64,000 nt of DNA from Streptomyces caniscabiei (GCF_014930365.1 NZ_JABXWI010000005.1:434001-498000), one strand, 5' to 3'. Positions 8,422-18,227 are shown, counted from the stretch's first letter. Numbers and translations: made by a program. The notes: a model not told the origin generated them from the letters alone.

Positions 8422-10398
8422 TCAGGGTGCGAAGGCGACGGGCAGGTTCGCGGGCTTCGCGCCGGTGGGCGGCACCTGGAGGGTCTTCAGGGCGAACTCC
8501 ATGACCTCCTTGTAGATGGGTCCGCAGATCTGGCCGCCGAAGTAGTTGCCCTTGGTGGCGTTCTGGATCGCGCAGTAGACGGTGATCCGGGGCTTGTCGG
8601 CGGGCGCGAACCCGGCGAACGACGAGGTGTAGCCCCGGTATCTGCCGGTGGCCGGATCCACACGGTTGGCCGTACCCGTCTTGCCCGCGACCCGGTAGCC
8701 GGGGATGCGCGCCTTGGTGCCCGTGCCCTCCTCGTCGTCCACGACGGACTCCAGCATCCGGGCGAGGGTCTTCGCCGTCTTCTCGCTCACCACCCGGGTC
8801 TTGCCGGGCTTCGGGGCGGGGGCGAAGCGGCCGTCGGGCCCCTTGGTGCCGCGGACGAGGGTCGGTTCGACGCGTACGCCGCCGTTGGCGATCGTCGAGT
8901 AGACGGAGGCGGCCTGCATGGCGTTGACCGACACGCCCTGGCCGAAAGGAATCGTGTACTGCTGCGAGGTCGACCAGTCGCCGGGCGCGGCGAGGATGCC
9001 CTTGGTCTCGCCGGGGAAGCCGAGGCCGGTGTAGCTGCCGATGCCGAACTTGCGCAGGTAGGAGTGGAGGATCTTGTTGGACTCGCCCTGGTTGCGGCCG
9101 AGTTCGCCGGTGGCGAGGATCGTGCCGATGTTGCTGGACTTGGCGAGGACGCCGTTGAGCGTCAGGTACCAGGTCGGGTGGTCGATGTCGTCCTTGAAGA
9201 GCCGGTCGCCGCGGTGCAGCCGGTTGGGCACGGTGACGCGGGTCTCGGGGGTGGCGACGTTCTCCTCCAGCACGGCGGCCATCGACATCACCTTGGCGGT
9301 GGAGCCGGGCTCGTAGGCGTCCTGGAGCGCCGCGTTGCCGAGCGCGTCCGGGTTCGCCCGGGTGAGGTCGTTGGGGTCGAAGCCGGGCGAGTTGGCCATG
9401 GCGAGGATCTCGCCGGTGCGGGTGTCCTGCACTATCACGTAGCCGCGGTCGGCCTTGGACTTCTTCACCTGCTCGGTGATGGCGTTCTGCGCGGCCCACT
9501 GGATGTCGCGGTCGATGGTCAGCTCGACGTCGGAGCCGGCCACGGCGGGGGTCTCGGTGGAGCCCGCGGTGGGTACGAGACGTCCGCCGGACTGGGCGTA
9601 GCGGATCTTGCCGTCCTTGCCCGACAGGCGGCTGTTCCACTGCTGCTCGATGCCGCCGCCGCCCTTGCCCTCGGCGTTGACCCAGCCCAGTATCCCGGCG
9701 GCGAGGTCACCGTTGGGGTAAACGCGCTTGCTGCTGGGCTCCTGGAAGACGCCGGCCAGGACGTTGACCGTGCCCTTCTCGTCGGCGGCCCGTTTGACGA
9801 GCGCGGTCTTCAGGTCGCTGATCTGGTTCCAGACCTGGGGGGTCTGGCGGCGGGCGAGCAGCACATAGCGCGTGTTCCCGGTGCGCAGCTTCTCGGCGAT
9901 CGTCTCCTGGTCCGCGCCGAGGATCGGCGCGAGGAGCGCGGCCGCCTGCTCGGGGCCGTCGTCGATCTTCAGCTGTTCGCGCGTGAACATCGTCGGGTCG
10001 GCGGTGATGTCGTTGGCGTCGGTGCTGATCGCCAGGGCGACGCCGTTGCGGTCGGTGATCCCGCCGCGCTCGGCGGCCAGCACCCGGCCGACGTAACGGT
10101 TCTGGTCGGCCTTGGCCGCGTACTCGCTCGCGTCGACGGCCTGCACCTGGAGCAGCCGTACGACGAAGGCGATCATCACCAGGGTCAGTGCGAGGCTCAC
10201 CATGCGCAGCCGGGGGCGGGGGCGGCCCAGCCGGATGGTGCGCGCGGGCAGCTGCCGGGGCGGGACCGGGCGGCGCTGCGCGGCGGGGCGGGCGCCGGGG
10301 CCCGGTCGGCGTTGCCGGTCGCCCGGTCGTACGGGCCGGGCGGGTCCGGGTACGCGGCGGCGCGGGGGCTGCCTGCCTGAATCGGCCACTTCCGTCAC
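8422..10398 (-). CDS. ftsI: FtsI, septal class B penicillin-binding protein
   Basis: Transpeptidase that cross-links septal peptidoglycan together with FtsW. The 658-residue protein has a basic Pro/Arg-rich cytoplasmic tail, one membrane anchor near residues 65-85 (LRMVSLALTLVMIAFVVRLL), a dimerisation domain and a C-terminal transpeptidase domain. The three active-site motifs are visible: SxxK as STAK near residue 366, SxN as SSN near 423, and KTG as KTGTAN near 573. No PASTA domains follow. The ATG overlaps the ftsL stop by 4 bp. In Streptomyces FtsI is needed for sporulation septa rather than for viability (family knowledge). Confidence 0.96.
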   Translation of the reverse strand: MTEVADSGRQPPRRRVPGPARPVRPGDRQRRPGPGARPAAQRRPVPPRQLPARTIRLGRPRPRLRMVSLALTLVMIAFVVRLLQVQAVDASEYAAKADQNRYVGRVLAAERGGITDRNGVALAISTDANDITADPTMFTREQLKIDDGPEQAAALLAPILGADQETIAEKLRTGNTRYVLLARRQTPQVWNQISDLKTALVKRAADEKGTVNVLAGVFQEPSSKRVYPNGDLAAGILGWVNAEGKGGGGIEQQWNSRLSGKDGKIRYAQSGGRLVPTAGSTETPAVAGSDVELTIDRDIQWAAQNAITEQVKKSKADRGYVIVQDTRTGEILAMANSPGFDPNDLTRANPDALGNAALQDAYEPGSTAKVMSMAAVLEENVATPETRVTVPNRLHRGDRLFKDDIDHPTWYLTLNGVLAKSSNIGTILATGELGRNQGESNKILHSYLRKFGIGSYTGLGFPGETKGILAAPGDWSTSQQYTIPFGQGVSVNAMQAASVYSTIANGGVRVEPTLVRGTKGPDGRFAPAPKPGKTRVVSEKTAKTLARMLESVVDDEEGTGTKARIPGYRVAGKTGTANRVDPATGRYRGYTSSFAGFAPADKPRITVYCAIQNATKGNYFGGQICGPIYKEVMEFALKTLQVPPTGAKPANLPVAFAP

Positions 10399-11021
10399 CT
10401 GCCGGGGGTCGTCGGGAACTGGTTGGGCTGTACGGGCGGGGTGGTGGGGGTCGGGGTGGGGGTGCCCGCGGGCTGCGGGGTGCGGGCGTGCGCCTGCGGC
10501 TCGGGCCCGGTCGGCGTCCGCGTCGGAGTGGGGGTCGCGCTCGGGCTCGGCGTCGGGGAGCCGGAGGGCGTGGGGCTGCCGGTGGGCGTCGGGTCGACGG
10601 GCGGGCCGGGGTCGAGGATCTCGGGTGCGAGGACGAGCGGCATCCGGGCCACGGTCGGCCGGGCGGCGCTCGGGACGCCCTTGACCGTGCCGTCGGGGTT
10701 CAGGAAGGCCGGGTCGCCGCCGGGGACCATGCCCAGCTCCCGGGCGCGGCGCTGGAGGGCGTCGGGCGCCGAGTAGGCGTCCACGTCGCGCTGGAGCGCC
10801 TGTTCCTCGTCGGTGTAGCTCTTCACGTCGTCCTGGAGGTCGTCGAGCTTGAACGACCCTTCGCTGAGCGCGGAGTTCAGCACGAGGAGGCCGATGAGAC
10901 CGCCGCCCAGGAGGAGGACGACCAGGAGGACGAAGGGGGTGCGGGCGGCGCCCTTGGGCCGCGTGGGCAGGAGCCGTGCGAGACGGGCCGCCCGGCCCCT
11001 CAGTTCGGGTTTCCTGCTCAC
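10395..11021 (-). CDS. ftsL: FtsL-like bitopic division protein
   Basis: Small divisome protein with a basic cytoplasmic N-terminus, one membrane helix (FVLLVVLLLGGGLIGLLVL), a short coiled-coil-like stretch (LDDLQDDVKSYTDEEQALQRDVDAY) and the RRARELGMVPGG motif common to FtsL/FtsB proteins. It ends in a long Pro/Thr/Ser-rich external tail of about 75 residues, longer than in most FtsL proteins. The GTG at 11021 is chosen because AGGGAGGGCGC precedes it, giving 208 residues; the frame is open to 11105. The stop overlaps the ftsI start by 4 bp. Position between rsmH and ftsI supports FtsL over FtsB. Confidence 0.85.
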   Translation of the reverse strand: MSRKPELRGRAARLARLLPTRPKGAARTPFVLLVVLLLGGGLIGLLVLNSALSEGSFKLDDLQDDVKSYTDEEQALQRDVDAYSAPDALQRRARELGMVPGGDPAFLNPDGTVKGVPSAARPTVARMPLVLAPEILDPGPPVDPTPTGSPTPSGSPTPSPSATPTPTRTPTGPEPQAHARTPQPAGTPTPTPTTPPVQPNQFPTTPGR

Positions 11022-11168
11022 GCGCCCTCCCTGGGAGTCCGGGTCCCGGACTCGCTCGCCGTTCCCGCGAGTTCGCTTGTCGGCCTCACTCACCGTCCCC
11101 TTCACGCACCGTGTGCGGTCGCCCCGTACGTCTCACGCGCCTCACGCACCTCAGGTACGTCGGGCAGC

Positions 11169-12125
11169 TCATGCGACGTCCTCCCGCACGCGTTCCGCCC
11201 CGCGCAGACGTGCGGGGGCGGCGCGCCGGTTCTCGGCGACCTCTTCCTCGGTGGGAAGTTCGGCACCACGGGTGAGGAGCTTGAGCCTCGGCTGGTAGCG
11301 CTCGGGGACGACGGGCAGTCCGGGCGGGGCGGTGGTGGCGGCTCCGGCCGCGAACACCTGTTTCACCAGCCGGTCCTCCAGCGAGTGGTACGACAGCACG
11401 GCGATCCGGCCGCCGACCGCGAGGGCCTTCACCGCGGCGGGGATCGCCCGCTCCAGGACGGTGAGTTCGCCGTTGACCTCGATGCGCAGGGCCTGGAAGG
11501 TGCGCTTGGCGGGGTTGCCGCCGGTGCGCTTGGCGGCCTGCGGCAGGGAGTCGCGGATCAGTTCGACGAGGCGGGCGCTGTTGCCGAACGGCTCCTTGTC
11601 GCGCTCGCGCACGACCGCGGAGACGATCCGCTTGGCCTGCTTCTCCTCGCCGTACGCCCTGAGGATGCGGACGAGTTCGCCCGGCGGGTAGGTGTTGAGG
11701 ACCTCGGCGGCGCTGATGCCGGTCGTCTGGTCCATCCGCATGTCGAGGGGGGCGTCCTGGGCGTAGGCGAAGCCCCGGTCCGCCTCGTCGAGTTGCATGG
11801 AGGAGACGCCCAGGTCGAACAGGACGCCCTGGACGCGCGGGAGGCCCAGGCGGTCGAGCACGTCGGGGAGTTCGTCGTAGACGGCGTGCACGAGGGTGGC
11901 GCGCTCGCCGAAGGGGGCGAGGCGTTCGCCGGAGAGGCGCAGGGCCTCCTTGTCCCGGTCGAGGGCGACAAGCCGTGCCTCGGGGAACCGGGTGAGGAGC
12001 GCTTCGCTGTGGCCGCCGAGGCCGAGCGTGCAGTCGACCACCACCGCGCCGGGCGCCGTGAGGGCCGGGGCCAGCATGTCCAGACACCGCTGGAGCATGA
12101 CGGGGACGTGGCGGCTGTTGCTCAA
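11169..12125 (-). CDS. rsmH: RsmH (MraW), 16S rRNA m4C1402 methyltransferase
   Basis: SAM-dependent methyltransferase that modifies C1402 of 16S rRNA. The 318-residue protein opens with the family motif HVPVML, has the SAM loop DCTLGLGGHSEALL, then FDLGVSSMQLD and the C-terminal SYHSLEDRLVKQ. The start codon is TTG (12125) with GAGAGGG a few bases upstream. It is the first gene of the dcw transcript here. No mraZ precedes it, unlike in many other bacteria. A 147-bp gap separates it from ftsL. Confidence 0.95.
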   Translation of the reverse strand: MSNSRHVPVMLQRCLDMLAPALTAPGAVVVDCTLGLGGHSEALLTRFPEARLVALDRDKEALRLSGERLAPFGERATLVHAVYDELPDVLDRLGLPRVQGVLFDLGVSSMQLDEADRGFAYAQDAPLDMRMDQTTGISAAEVLNTYPPGELVRILRAYGEEKQAKRIVSAVVRERDKEPFGNSARLVELIRDSLPQAAKRTGGNPAKRTFQALRIEVNGELTVLERAIPAAVKALAVGGRIAVLSYHSLEDRLVKQVFAAGAATTAPPGLPVVPERYQPRLKLLTRGAELPTEEEVAENRRAAPARLRGAERVREDVA

Positions 12126-12451
12126 GGGGCCCTCTCAGGTCCGGCGCGAGCCGCACGTACGCGCCGCGCACGCGGGGAGACGCCGGGCTGTCGCCGGTTC
12201 TCCTTGGGGTTTCGGTCCAGCGGGGGGCCTCGCCTCCCGCTCGGCGCCACTTTAGTCCACGGCCCTGCGCGGTCAATCAACCGGCCTGCGCGTCGCGCGG
12301 CTCCCCCGGACGAAGCCGTGAGGACGGCGAAATCACCCGTACGGCCGTGATCCCGCCCCTCCTGTGGGTTACCTCACAACAAGGTTCAATGACGTTCTTT
12401 GTCCCCTCTCACAGAGCGCCCCCAGCTGCCGTGACCAGTACCGTCTTGTCC

Positions 12452-12997
12452 ATGACGACCTCCGCAGCAGTTCCCACCGGCCCCGAAGGCGCCATATCCG
12501 ACGGCACCGTCACCGACCGCCTCGTCGAGGCGAACCAGCGCTATGCCGCCGCGTTCGCCGACCCCGGGATGGATGCCCGCCCCGTCCTGCGTGTCGCGGT
12601 CGTGGCCTGCATGGACGCCCGCCTCGACCTGCACGACGCGCTCGGCCTGGAGCTGGGCGACTGTCACACCATCCGCAACGCGGGCGGCGTGGTCACCGAC
12701 GACGTGATCCGCTCCCTCACCATCAGCCAGCGCAAGCTCGGCACCCGCAGCATCGTCCTGATCCACCACACCGGCTGCGGTCTGGAGTCCCTCACCGAGG
12801 ACTTCCGCACCGAGCTGGAGGCCGAGGTCGGCCAGCGTCCGGCGTGGGCGGTGGAGTCCTTCCGGGACGTGGACCAGGACGTACGGCAGTCGATGCAGCG
12901 CATCCGCACCAATCCGTTCCTGCTCCACTCCGACGACGTACGCGGCTTCGTCTTCGATGTGAAGACCGGTCTGCTCCGGGAGATCGACGCGGCCTGA
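12452..12997 (+). CDS. Beta-class carbonic anhydrase
   Basis: Interconverts CO2 and bicarbonate in the cytoplasm. The zinc-site motifs are present: ACMDARLD (Cys, with the Asp-Arg dyad) and HHTGCG (His and Cys, HxxC). The 181 residues match the short actinobacterial beta-CA type. The ATG at 12452 lacks a Shine-Dalgarno site but has TACCGT (12439-12444) ending 7 nt before it, so the mRNA may be leaderless; a longer in-frame reading from 12347 looks non-coding. It is divergent from the dcw operon. A strong hairpin follows the stop. Confidence 0.9.
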   Translation: MTTSAAVPTGPEGAISDGTVTDRLVEANQRYAAAFADPGMDARPVLRVAVVACMDARLDLHDALGLELGDCHTIRNAGGVVTDDVIRSLTISQRKLGTRSIVLIHHTGCGLESLTEDFRTELEAEVGQRPAWAVESFRDVDQDVRQSMQRIRTNPFLLHSDDVRGFVFDVKTGLLREIDAA

Positions 12998-13018
12998 GCC
13001 CTGTCGAACCGCGCGGCC

Positions 13019-13051
13019 GGAACCGCCCTCCTACCGCCCGAGGGCGGTTCC
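13019..13051 (+). terminator. Hairpin terminator after the carbonic anhydrase gene
   Basis: Perfect 12-bp stem (GGAACCGCCCTC paired with GAGGGCGGTTCC) with a 9-nt loop, 22 bp after the stop. It has no long T run, as is usual in Streptomyces. Confidence 0.8.
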
Positions 13052-13127
13052 GCGCAGCCCGGGTTTCCTGTCAATCTGCTGGCATCTCACCCCGCAGAAC
13101 ACCGCAAACCTGACATATCGCGGCCAG

Positions 13128-13136
13128 TTATCCACA
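13128..13136. promoter_or_regulatory. Single DnaA-box-like nonamer
   Basis: TTATCCACA matches the classical DnaA box exactly (Streptomyces boxes are more often TTGTCCACA). Only one copy is seen, in the 285-bp gap before moxR. It may be chance or a DnaA-linked regulatory site. It is not an origin, because there is no cluster of boxes. Confidence 0.3.
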
Positions 13137-13282
13137 GGCGAGTGACACGGATTGGTAACGGCAGCAAGAATGCGGATGTGGCGTCACGCTGAGCAGTTCA
13201 CGCGTGGTGTCCGTGTTTCGGGGTGGGCCGGTCCGCATCGCAGAGCGACGGCCCGGAGAAAGAACGGGCCGAGGAGGGCCGG

Positions 13283-14323
13283 GTGACGACCTATGACGAT
13301 CGAGCGAGCCTCACTGATCTGACCAGCACTGTGGAGCGAGTCCGCAGTTCGGTCGAAGGAGTGATCGAGGGCAAGCCTGAGGTCGTACGGCTTTCGCTGA
13401 CAGTGCTGCTCGCCGAGGGACATCTTCTGATCGAAGACGTTCCCGGCGTCGGCAAGACCATGCTGGCCAAGGCACTGGCGCGGTCCATCGACTGCTCGGT
13501 GCGGCGTATCCAGTTCACGCCGGACCTGCTGCCGTCGGACATCACGGGTGTGTCCATCTGGGATCAGCAGCGCAAGGAGTTCGAGTTCAAGCCGGGCGCG
13601 ATCTTCTCTCAGATCGTGATCGGCGACGAGATCAACCGCGCGTCGCCGAAGACGCAGTCCGCGCTCCTGGAGTCCCTGGAGGAGCGCCAGGTCACGATCG
13701 ACGGCACGACGTACGAGCTGCCGAGCCCCTTCATGGTGGTGGCCACGCAGAACCCGGTGGAGATGGAGGGCACCTACCCGCTGCCGGAGGCCCAGCGCGA
13801 CCGCTTCATGGCCCGGGTCTCCGTCGGCTACCCCAGCCCGGAGGCCGAGCTGCAGATGCTCGACGTCCACGGCGGGGTCTCACCGCTGGAGGACATGCAG
13901 CCGGTGGCGCACGCGCACGAGATCGTGAAGCTGATCGAGGCCGTCCGGGGCGTGCACGTCGCCGAAACGGTCCGGCGGTACGCGGTGGACCTGGTCGGCG
14001 CCACCCGCACCCATCCGGACCTCAGACTCGGCGCCTCGCCGCGCGCCACACTGCATCTGCTGCGTGCGGCGAGGGCGACCGCCGCCCTGAACGGCCGGGA
14101 GTACGCCCTGCCTGACGACATCCAGTCGCTGGCCGTGTCCATCCTCGCCCACCGGCTGCTGCCCACCGCCCAGGCCCAGCTCAACCGGCGTACGCCGGAG
14201 CAGGTGGTCCAGGAGATCCTCCAGCGCACACCCGTACCGCAGGCCCCCCAGGCGCAGAGCGGGTACGGCTCGGTCCACACCGCGCCCGCGTACCCGCAGC
14301 AGCCGCCGCGGAGGCTTGGATGA
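13283..14323 (+). CDS. MoxR-family AAA+ ATPase
   Basis: Cytoplasmic AAA+ chaperone-type ATPase. The P-loop reads EDVPGVGKTMLAKALA near residues 51-65, Walker B is IVIGDEINRA, and the sensor region reads VVATQNPVEMEGTYPLPEAQRDRF. The GTG at 13283 has GGAGGGCCGG just upstream, giving 346 residues. The last 25 or so residues are Pro/Gln/Tyr-rich. The stop overlaps the DUF58 gene by 4 bp. MoxR proteins next to DUF58 and transglutaminase partners are a recurring set thought to mature or assemble cell-surface or enzyme complexes; the substrate here is unknown. Confidence 0.92.
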   Translation: MTTYDDRASLTDLTSTVERVRSSVEGVIEGKPEVVRLSLTVLLAEGHLLIEDVPGVGKTMLAKALARSIDCSVRRIQFTPDLLPSDITGVSIWDQQRKEFEFKPGAIFSQIVIGDEINRASPKTQSALLESLEERQVTIDGTTYELPSPFMVVATQNPVEMEGTYPLPEAQRDRFMARVSVGYPSPEAELQMLDVHGGVSPLEDMQPVAHAHEIVKLIEAVRGVHVAETVRRYAVDLVGATRTHPDLRLGASPRATLHLLRAARATAALNGREYALPDDIQSLAVSILAHRLLPTAQAQLNRRTPEQVVQEILQRTPVPQAPQAQSGYGSVHTAPAYPQQPPRRLG

Positions 14324-15678
14324 CCACCGCCGGGCCGGCGCCCACCCCGGAACAGGACAAGGGCGGGCTGCGCACGGCCCTCGCCGGCCTCACCACGCGC
14401 GGGCGCTCCTTCCTGGCCGCCGGCGTGGCCGCCGCCGTCTGCGCGTACGTCCTCGGGCAGAGCGATCTGCTCCGGGTCGGCCTGCTGCTCGCCGTGCTGC
14501 CGCTGGTCTGCGCGACCGTGCTGTACCGCACCCGCTACCGGGTCGCGGGCAGCCGCCGCCTCTCCCCCGCGCGCGTGCCCGCCGGCAGCGAGGCCCGCGT
14601 CCATCTGCGGATGGACAACGTCTCGCGGCTGCCCACCGGGCTGCTGATGCTCCAGGACCGGGTGCCCTACGTGCTCGGTCCGCGCCCGCGCTTCGTGCTG
14701 GACCGGGTGGAGGCGGGCGGCCGCCGCGAGGTGTCCTACCGCGTCCGCTCCGATCTGCGCGGCCGCTACCCGCTGGGCCCGCTCCAGCTGCGCCTGACCG
14801 ACCCGTTCGGCATGTGCGAGCTGACCCGGTCCTTCTCGACGTACGACACGCTGACCGTCGTCCCGCGCGTGGAGGCGCTGCCGCCGGTCCGGCTGAACGG
14901 CGAGGCCAAGGGCTACGGCGACGGACGGCAGCGCTCGCTGGCGCTGGCCGGCGAGGACGACGTGATCCCCCGCGGCTACCGGCACGGCGACGACCTGCGC
15001 CGGGTCCACTGGCGTTCGACCGCGCGCTACGGCGAGCTGATGGTGCGCCGCGAGGAACAGCCGCAGCGCGCCCGCTGCACGGTGCTGCTGGACACCCGGG
15101 CCGAGGCGTTCCTCGGCGCGGGCCCCGACTCCGCCTTCGAGTGGGCCGTCTCCGGCGCCGCCTCCATGCTGGTCCACATGCTCGAACGGGGCTTCTCCGT
15201 CCGGTTGTTGACGGACACCGGCAGCTCGATGCCCGGCGAGGGCGCCGACGGCTTCGCGGGCGCCAGCCAGGAGTCGGCCGACGCGGCCGGACTGATGATG
15301 GACACCCTCGCGGTGATCGACCACTCCGGCGGCACGAGCCTGTCGCCCGCGTACGACGTGCTGCGCGGCGGCAACGAGGGGCTGCTGGTCGCCTTCCTCG
15401 GCGACCTCGACGAGGAGCAGGCGACGGTGATCGGCAAGATGCGCCAGCGTGGCGGTGGGGCGGTCGCCTTCCTGCTGGACAGCGAGGCGTGGACGACCGA
15501 ACCGGGTGAGGTGCCCGGTGCCGGGAGCGCGAGCGAGGAGTCGCTGCGGCTGCTGCACGAGGCGGGGTGGACGGCGCTGACCGTGCCGCGCGGCGCCTCG
15601 CTGACGGACCTGTGGCGGCAGGCGGACCGACAGCGCACCGGAGCGATGTCCGGGAGCATGACGGAGGGACGTTCATGA
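14320..15678 (+). CDS. DUF58 protein, MoxR partner
   Basis: The protein has 452 residues. Two hydrophobic segments near residues 25-65 place it in the membrane, then a beta-rich region is followed by the DUF58 core with the family motif GYRHGDDLRRVHWRSTARYGELMVR and a von Willebrand A-like C-terminal half (TVLLDTRAEA, then FLGDLDEEQ). It overlaps moxR and the transglutaminase gene by 4 bp each (ATGA junctions), so the three are co-translated. DUF58 proteins are presumed MoxR adaptors; no reaction can be assigned. Confidence 0.88.
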   Translation: MTTAGPAPTPEQDKGGLRTALAGLTTRGRSFLAAGVAAAVCAYVLGQSDLLRVGLLLAVLPLVCATVLYRTRYRVAGSRRLSPARVPAGSEARVHLRMDNVSRLPTGLLMLQDRVPYVLGPRPRFVLDRVEAGGRREVSYRVRSDLRGRYPLGPLQLRLTDPFGMCELTRSFSTYDTLTVVPRVEALPPVRLNGEAKGYGDGRQRSLALAGEDDVIPRGYRHGDDLRRVHWRSTARYGELMVRREEQPQRARCTVLLDTRAEAFLGAGPDSAFEWAVSGAASMLVHMLERGFSVRLLTDTGSSMPGEGADGFAGASQESADAAGLMMDTLAVIDHSGGTSLSPAYDVLRGGNEGLLVAFLGDLDEEQATVIGKMRQRGGGAVAFLLDSEAWTTEPGEVPGAGSASEESLRLLHEAGWTALTVPRGASLTDLWRQADRQRTGAMSGSMTEGRS

Positions 15679-18206
15679 GCGGGCGGGCGAGACTGGCGCT
15701 GTGCGCCTGGGCCGCCACGATCGCGGCGGCGTGCGCGCTGCTGCCGCTGGTCGACCCGGCGACATGGATCCTCCAGGCGGCGCTGATGCTGGGCGTGCAG
15801 AGCGGCGTGGGAGCGCTCACCCGGCGCGTCCCGCTGGCCAGGCCGCTGACCGTGGCCGCCCAGGCGCTGGTCACCCTGATGATGCTGACGCTGGTCTTCG
15901 CCCGGGAGCGGGCGGTGGCCGGGATCGTCCCCGGCCCCGAGGCCTTCCAGTACTTCGCGACGCTCCTGCAGAACGGCGCCGAGGACGTCGGGCGGTACGC
16001 CATCCCGGCGCCGCTGACCGACGGCATCCGGCTGATGATCATCGGCGGTGTGCTGGTGATAGGCCTGCTGGTGGACGCGCTCGCGGTCACCTTCCGCAGC
16101 GCCGCACCGGCCGGTCTGCCGCTGCTCGCGCTGTACTCGGTCGCCGCGGGCCTCTCCGACGGCGCCGCGTGGCTGTGGTTCGTGCTGGCCTCGGCCGGCT
16201 ATCTGCTGCTGCTCCTGACCGAGAGCCGCGACCGGCTCTCGCAGTGGGGCCGGGTCTTCGGAGGCGCGCCCCAGGGGCCGCGCGCGGAGTCCGCGAACGG
16301 CGCGGTGGCACCGGTGCGCACCGGGCGGCGCATCGGCGCCGTCGCGCTGGGCATCGCCCTGGTGGTGCCGCTCGGTCTGCCCTCCCTCGACGGCGGGCTG
16401 CTGGACGGCACGGGCGCCGGCCTCGGCGGGGGTTCCGGCGGCGGCGGCACGATCGCCGCGGTGAACCCGGTGGTGCAGCTGCGCGGCAGCCTGAACGTGG
16501 ACGAGGACCGCCAGGTCCTGTCCTACCGCACCAACACCGACGACGTGCAGCAGATGTATCTGCGGATCGTCTCCCTCGACAACTTCAACGGCACCTCCTG
16601 GACCCCGACCGAGCGCTCCATCACGGGGGTCCCGGACGACTTCGGCACCCCCGTCGGGCTCGCCTCCGACGTCAAGCGGACGTCGATCGAGACCCGGATC
16701 GTCGCGTCGGAGGACTACGAGCAGAACTGGCTGCCGATGCCGTACCCGGTCACCAGCGTGGACATCGGCGGCGACTGGCGGTACGAGCCCGTGGGGCGCA
16801 CCCTCGTCGGTGACCACGGCCAGAACACCAAGGGCGCCCAGTACAAGGTCGAGAGCCTGATCGTGGAGCCCACGGCGGAGCAGCTGGCCTCGGCGCCGGA
16901 GCCGCCGCCGTCCCTGCGGCGGGAGTACACCAAGGTGCCGGCCTCGCTGCCGCCGGTGGTGGCACGGACCGCGCTGGAGGTCACCGAGGGCGCGAAGAAC
17001 GACTACGAGCGGGCGGTGAAGCTCCAGGACTGGTTCGCGTTCAGCGGCCAGTTCACGTACGACACCGAGGTGCGGTCGGGCACGGGCGCCCGCGCGATAG
17101 CCCGGTTCCTCCAGGACAAGGAGGGCTTCTGCGTCCACTTCTCGTTCGCGATGGCGTCCATGGCCCGCACGCTGGGCATACCGGCCCGGGTCGCGGTGGG
17201 CTTCACCCCCGGCACCCCGCAGACGAACGGCACGATGTCGGTGGGCCTGCGCGACGCGCACGCCTGGCCCGAGCTGTACTTCGAGGGCGTGGGCTGGACC
17301 CGCTTCGAGCCGACCCCCAACCGGGGTTCGACCCCCGAGTACACGGTGCCGGAGGACACCGGCACCGGCGGGCTGCCCGAGGTGCCGCGTCCCTCGTCGT
17401 CGGCGTCCTCGGCGCCGTCGGCCGAGCCGACGGAGAGCGAGAGCTGCACGCCTCAGGAGGCCAAGCTGGGGGCCTGCGGGACCGAGTCCGCGGCGGCCCT
17501 GCCGGGTTCCGACGACGAGGAGCGCTCGGTGTGGGGTCTGGTGTTCTTCTCACCCTGGACCCTGTTGATCGTCCCGGGAGCGCTTCTGGTGCTGGCGATC
17601 CCGCTGCTGCCGATGCTGTGGCGGCTGCGGGTCCGGTCCGTGCGGCTCGGCGCGCACCAGGGTGCGGTGCCGAAGGGGACCCAGGAGCCCGGCGTCGCGC
17701 GGGAGGTGACCCCTGAGGGCACCGGGGCCCCGGGCTCGCTCGAACAGCCGGACAGAGCCACCTCGTACGGGCGCACGGAGGCCGCAGCGGCTCATGCCCT
17801 GGCCGCCTGGCAGGAGGTGGCCGACACGGCGTGGGACTACGGGATCGCGCCGGACGAGTCCCAGACGCCCCGCAAGGCGGCCGCGCGGATCGTGCGGCTC
17901 GGGGAGCTGGAACCGGCGGCCGCCGACGCGGTGCACCGGGTGGCGGCGGCGGTGGAGCAGGTCCTCTTCGCTCCGCGTCCGCAGATCCCGGCGGGTCTCG
18001 CCCGGGACGCGCAGCAGGTCGGGGTCGGCCTCAGGGCCCACGCCGGCCGTCGCACCCGGCTGCGGGCACTGCTGCTGCCGCGTTCGACCGTCCGGGTGGC
18101 GTGGGCCCTCGCCGCGCGCTGGGCGGACGCCAGGGACGAGCTGCTGTCCCGTCTGCCGAGGCCCCGCCTGCCCTGGCGACGGCCCACGCCGAGCCAGAAC
18201 GGCTAG
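15675..18206 (+). CDS. TgpA-like membrane transglutaminase
   Basis: Large membrane protein (843 residues). The first 220 residues hold about six hydrophobic helices (TgpA N-terminal domain). An external papain-like transglutaminase core follows, with catalytic Cys near residue 485 (KEGFCVHFSFAMASMAR) and the His motif DAHAWPELYFEG near 528. Then come a Ser-rich linker, another membrane helix near 620-645 and a cytoplasmic C-terminal domain like DUF4129. Start ATG 15675 overlaps the DUF58 stop. Operon position marks it as the effector of the moxR/DUF58 unit, perhaps cross-linking or cleaving surface proteins; the substrate is unknown. Confidence 0.9.
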   Translation: MSGRARLALCAWAATIAAACALLPLVDPATWILQAALMLGVQSGVGALTRRVPLARPLTVAAQALVTLMMLTLVFARERAVAGIVPGPEAFQYFATLLQNGAEDVGRYAIPAPLTDGIRLMIIGGVLVIGLLVDALAVTFRSAAPAGLPLLALYSVAAGLSDGAAWLWFVLASAGYLLLLLTESRDRLSQWGRVFGGAPQGPRAESANGAVAPVRTGRRIGAVALGIALVVPLGLPSLDGGLLDGTGAGLGGGSGGGGTIAAVNPVVQLRGSLNVDEDRQVLSYRTNTDDVQQMYLRIVSLDNFNGTSWTPTERSITGVPDDFGTPVGLASDVKRTSIETRIVASEDYEQNWLPMPYPVTSVDIGGDWRYEPVGRTLVGDHGQNTKGAQYKVESLIVEPTAEQLASAPEPPPSLRREYTKVPASLPPVVARTALEVTEGAKNDYERAVKLQDWFAFSGQFTYDTEVRSGTGARAIARFLQDKEGFCVHFSFAMASMARTLGIPARVAVGFTPGTPQTNGTMSVGLRDAHAWPELYFEGVGWTRFEPTPNRGSTPEYTVPEDTGTGGLPEVPRPSSSASSAPSAEPTESESCTPQEAKLGACGTESAAALPGSDDEERSVWGLVFFSPWTLLIVPGALLVLAIPLLPMLWRLRVRSVRLGAHQGAVPKGTQEPGVAREVTPEGTGAPGSLEQPDRATSYGRTEAAAAHALAAWQEVADTAWDYGIAPDESQTPRKAAARIVRLGELEPAAADAVHRVAAAVEQVLFAPRPQIPAGLARDAQQVGVGLRAHAGRRTRLRALLLPRSTVRVAWALAARWADARDELLSRLPRPRLPWRRPTPSQNG

Positions 18207-18227
18207 CGCCGGCACGTCACGGCATCA

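Noticed and set aside
12126..12451. Search for mraZ upstream of rsmH
   Set aside because: No reading frame with the MraZ AbrB-like repeats is present; the region is a divergent promoter area.
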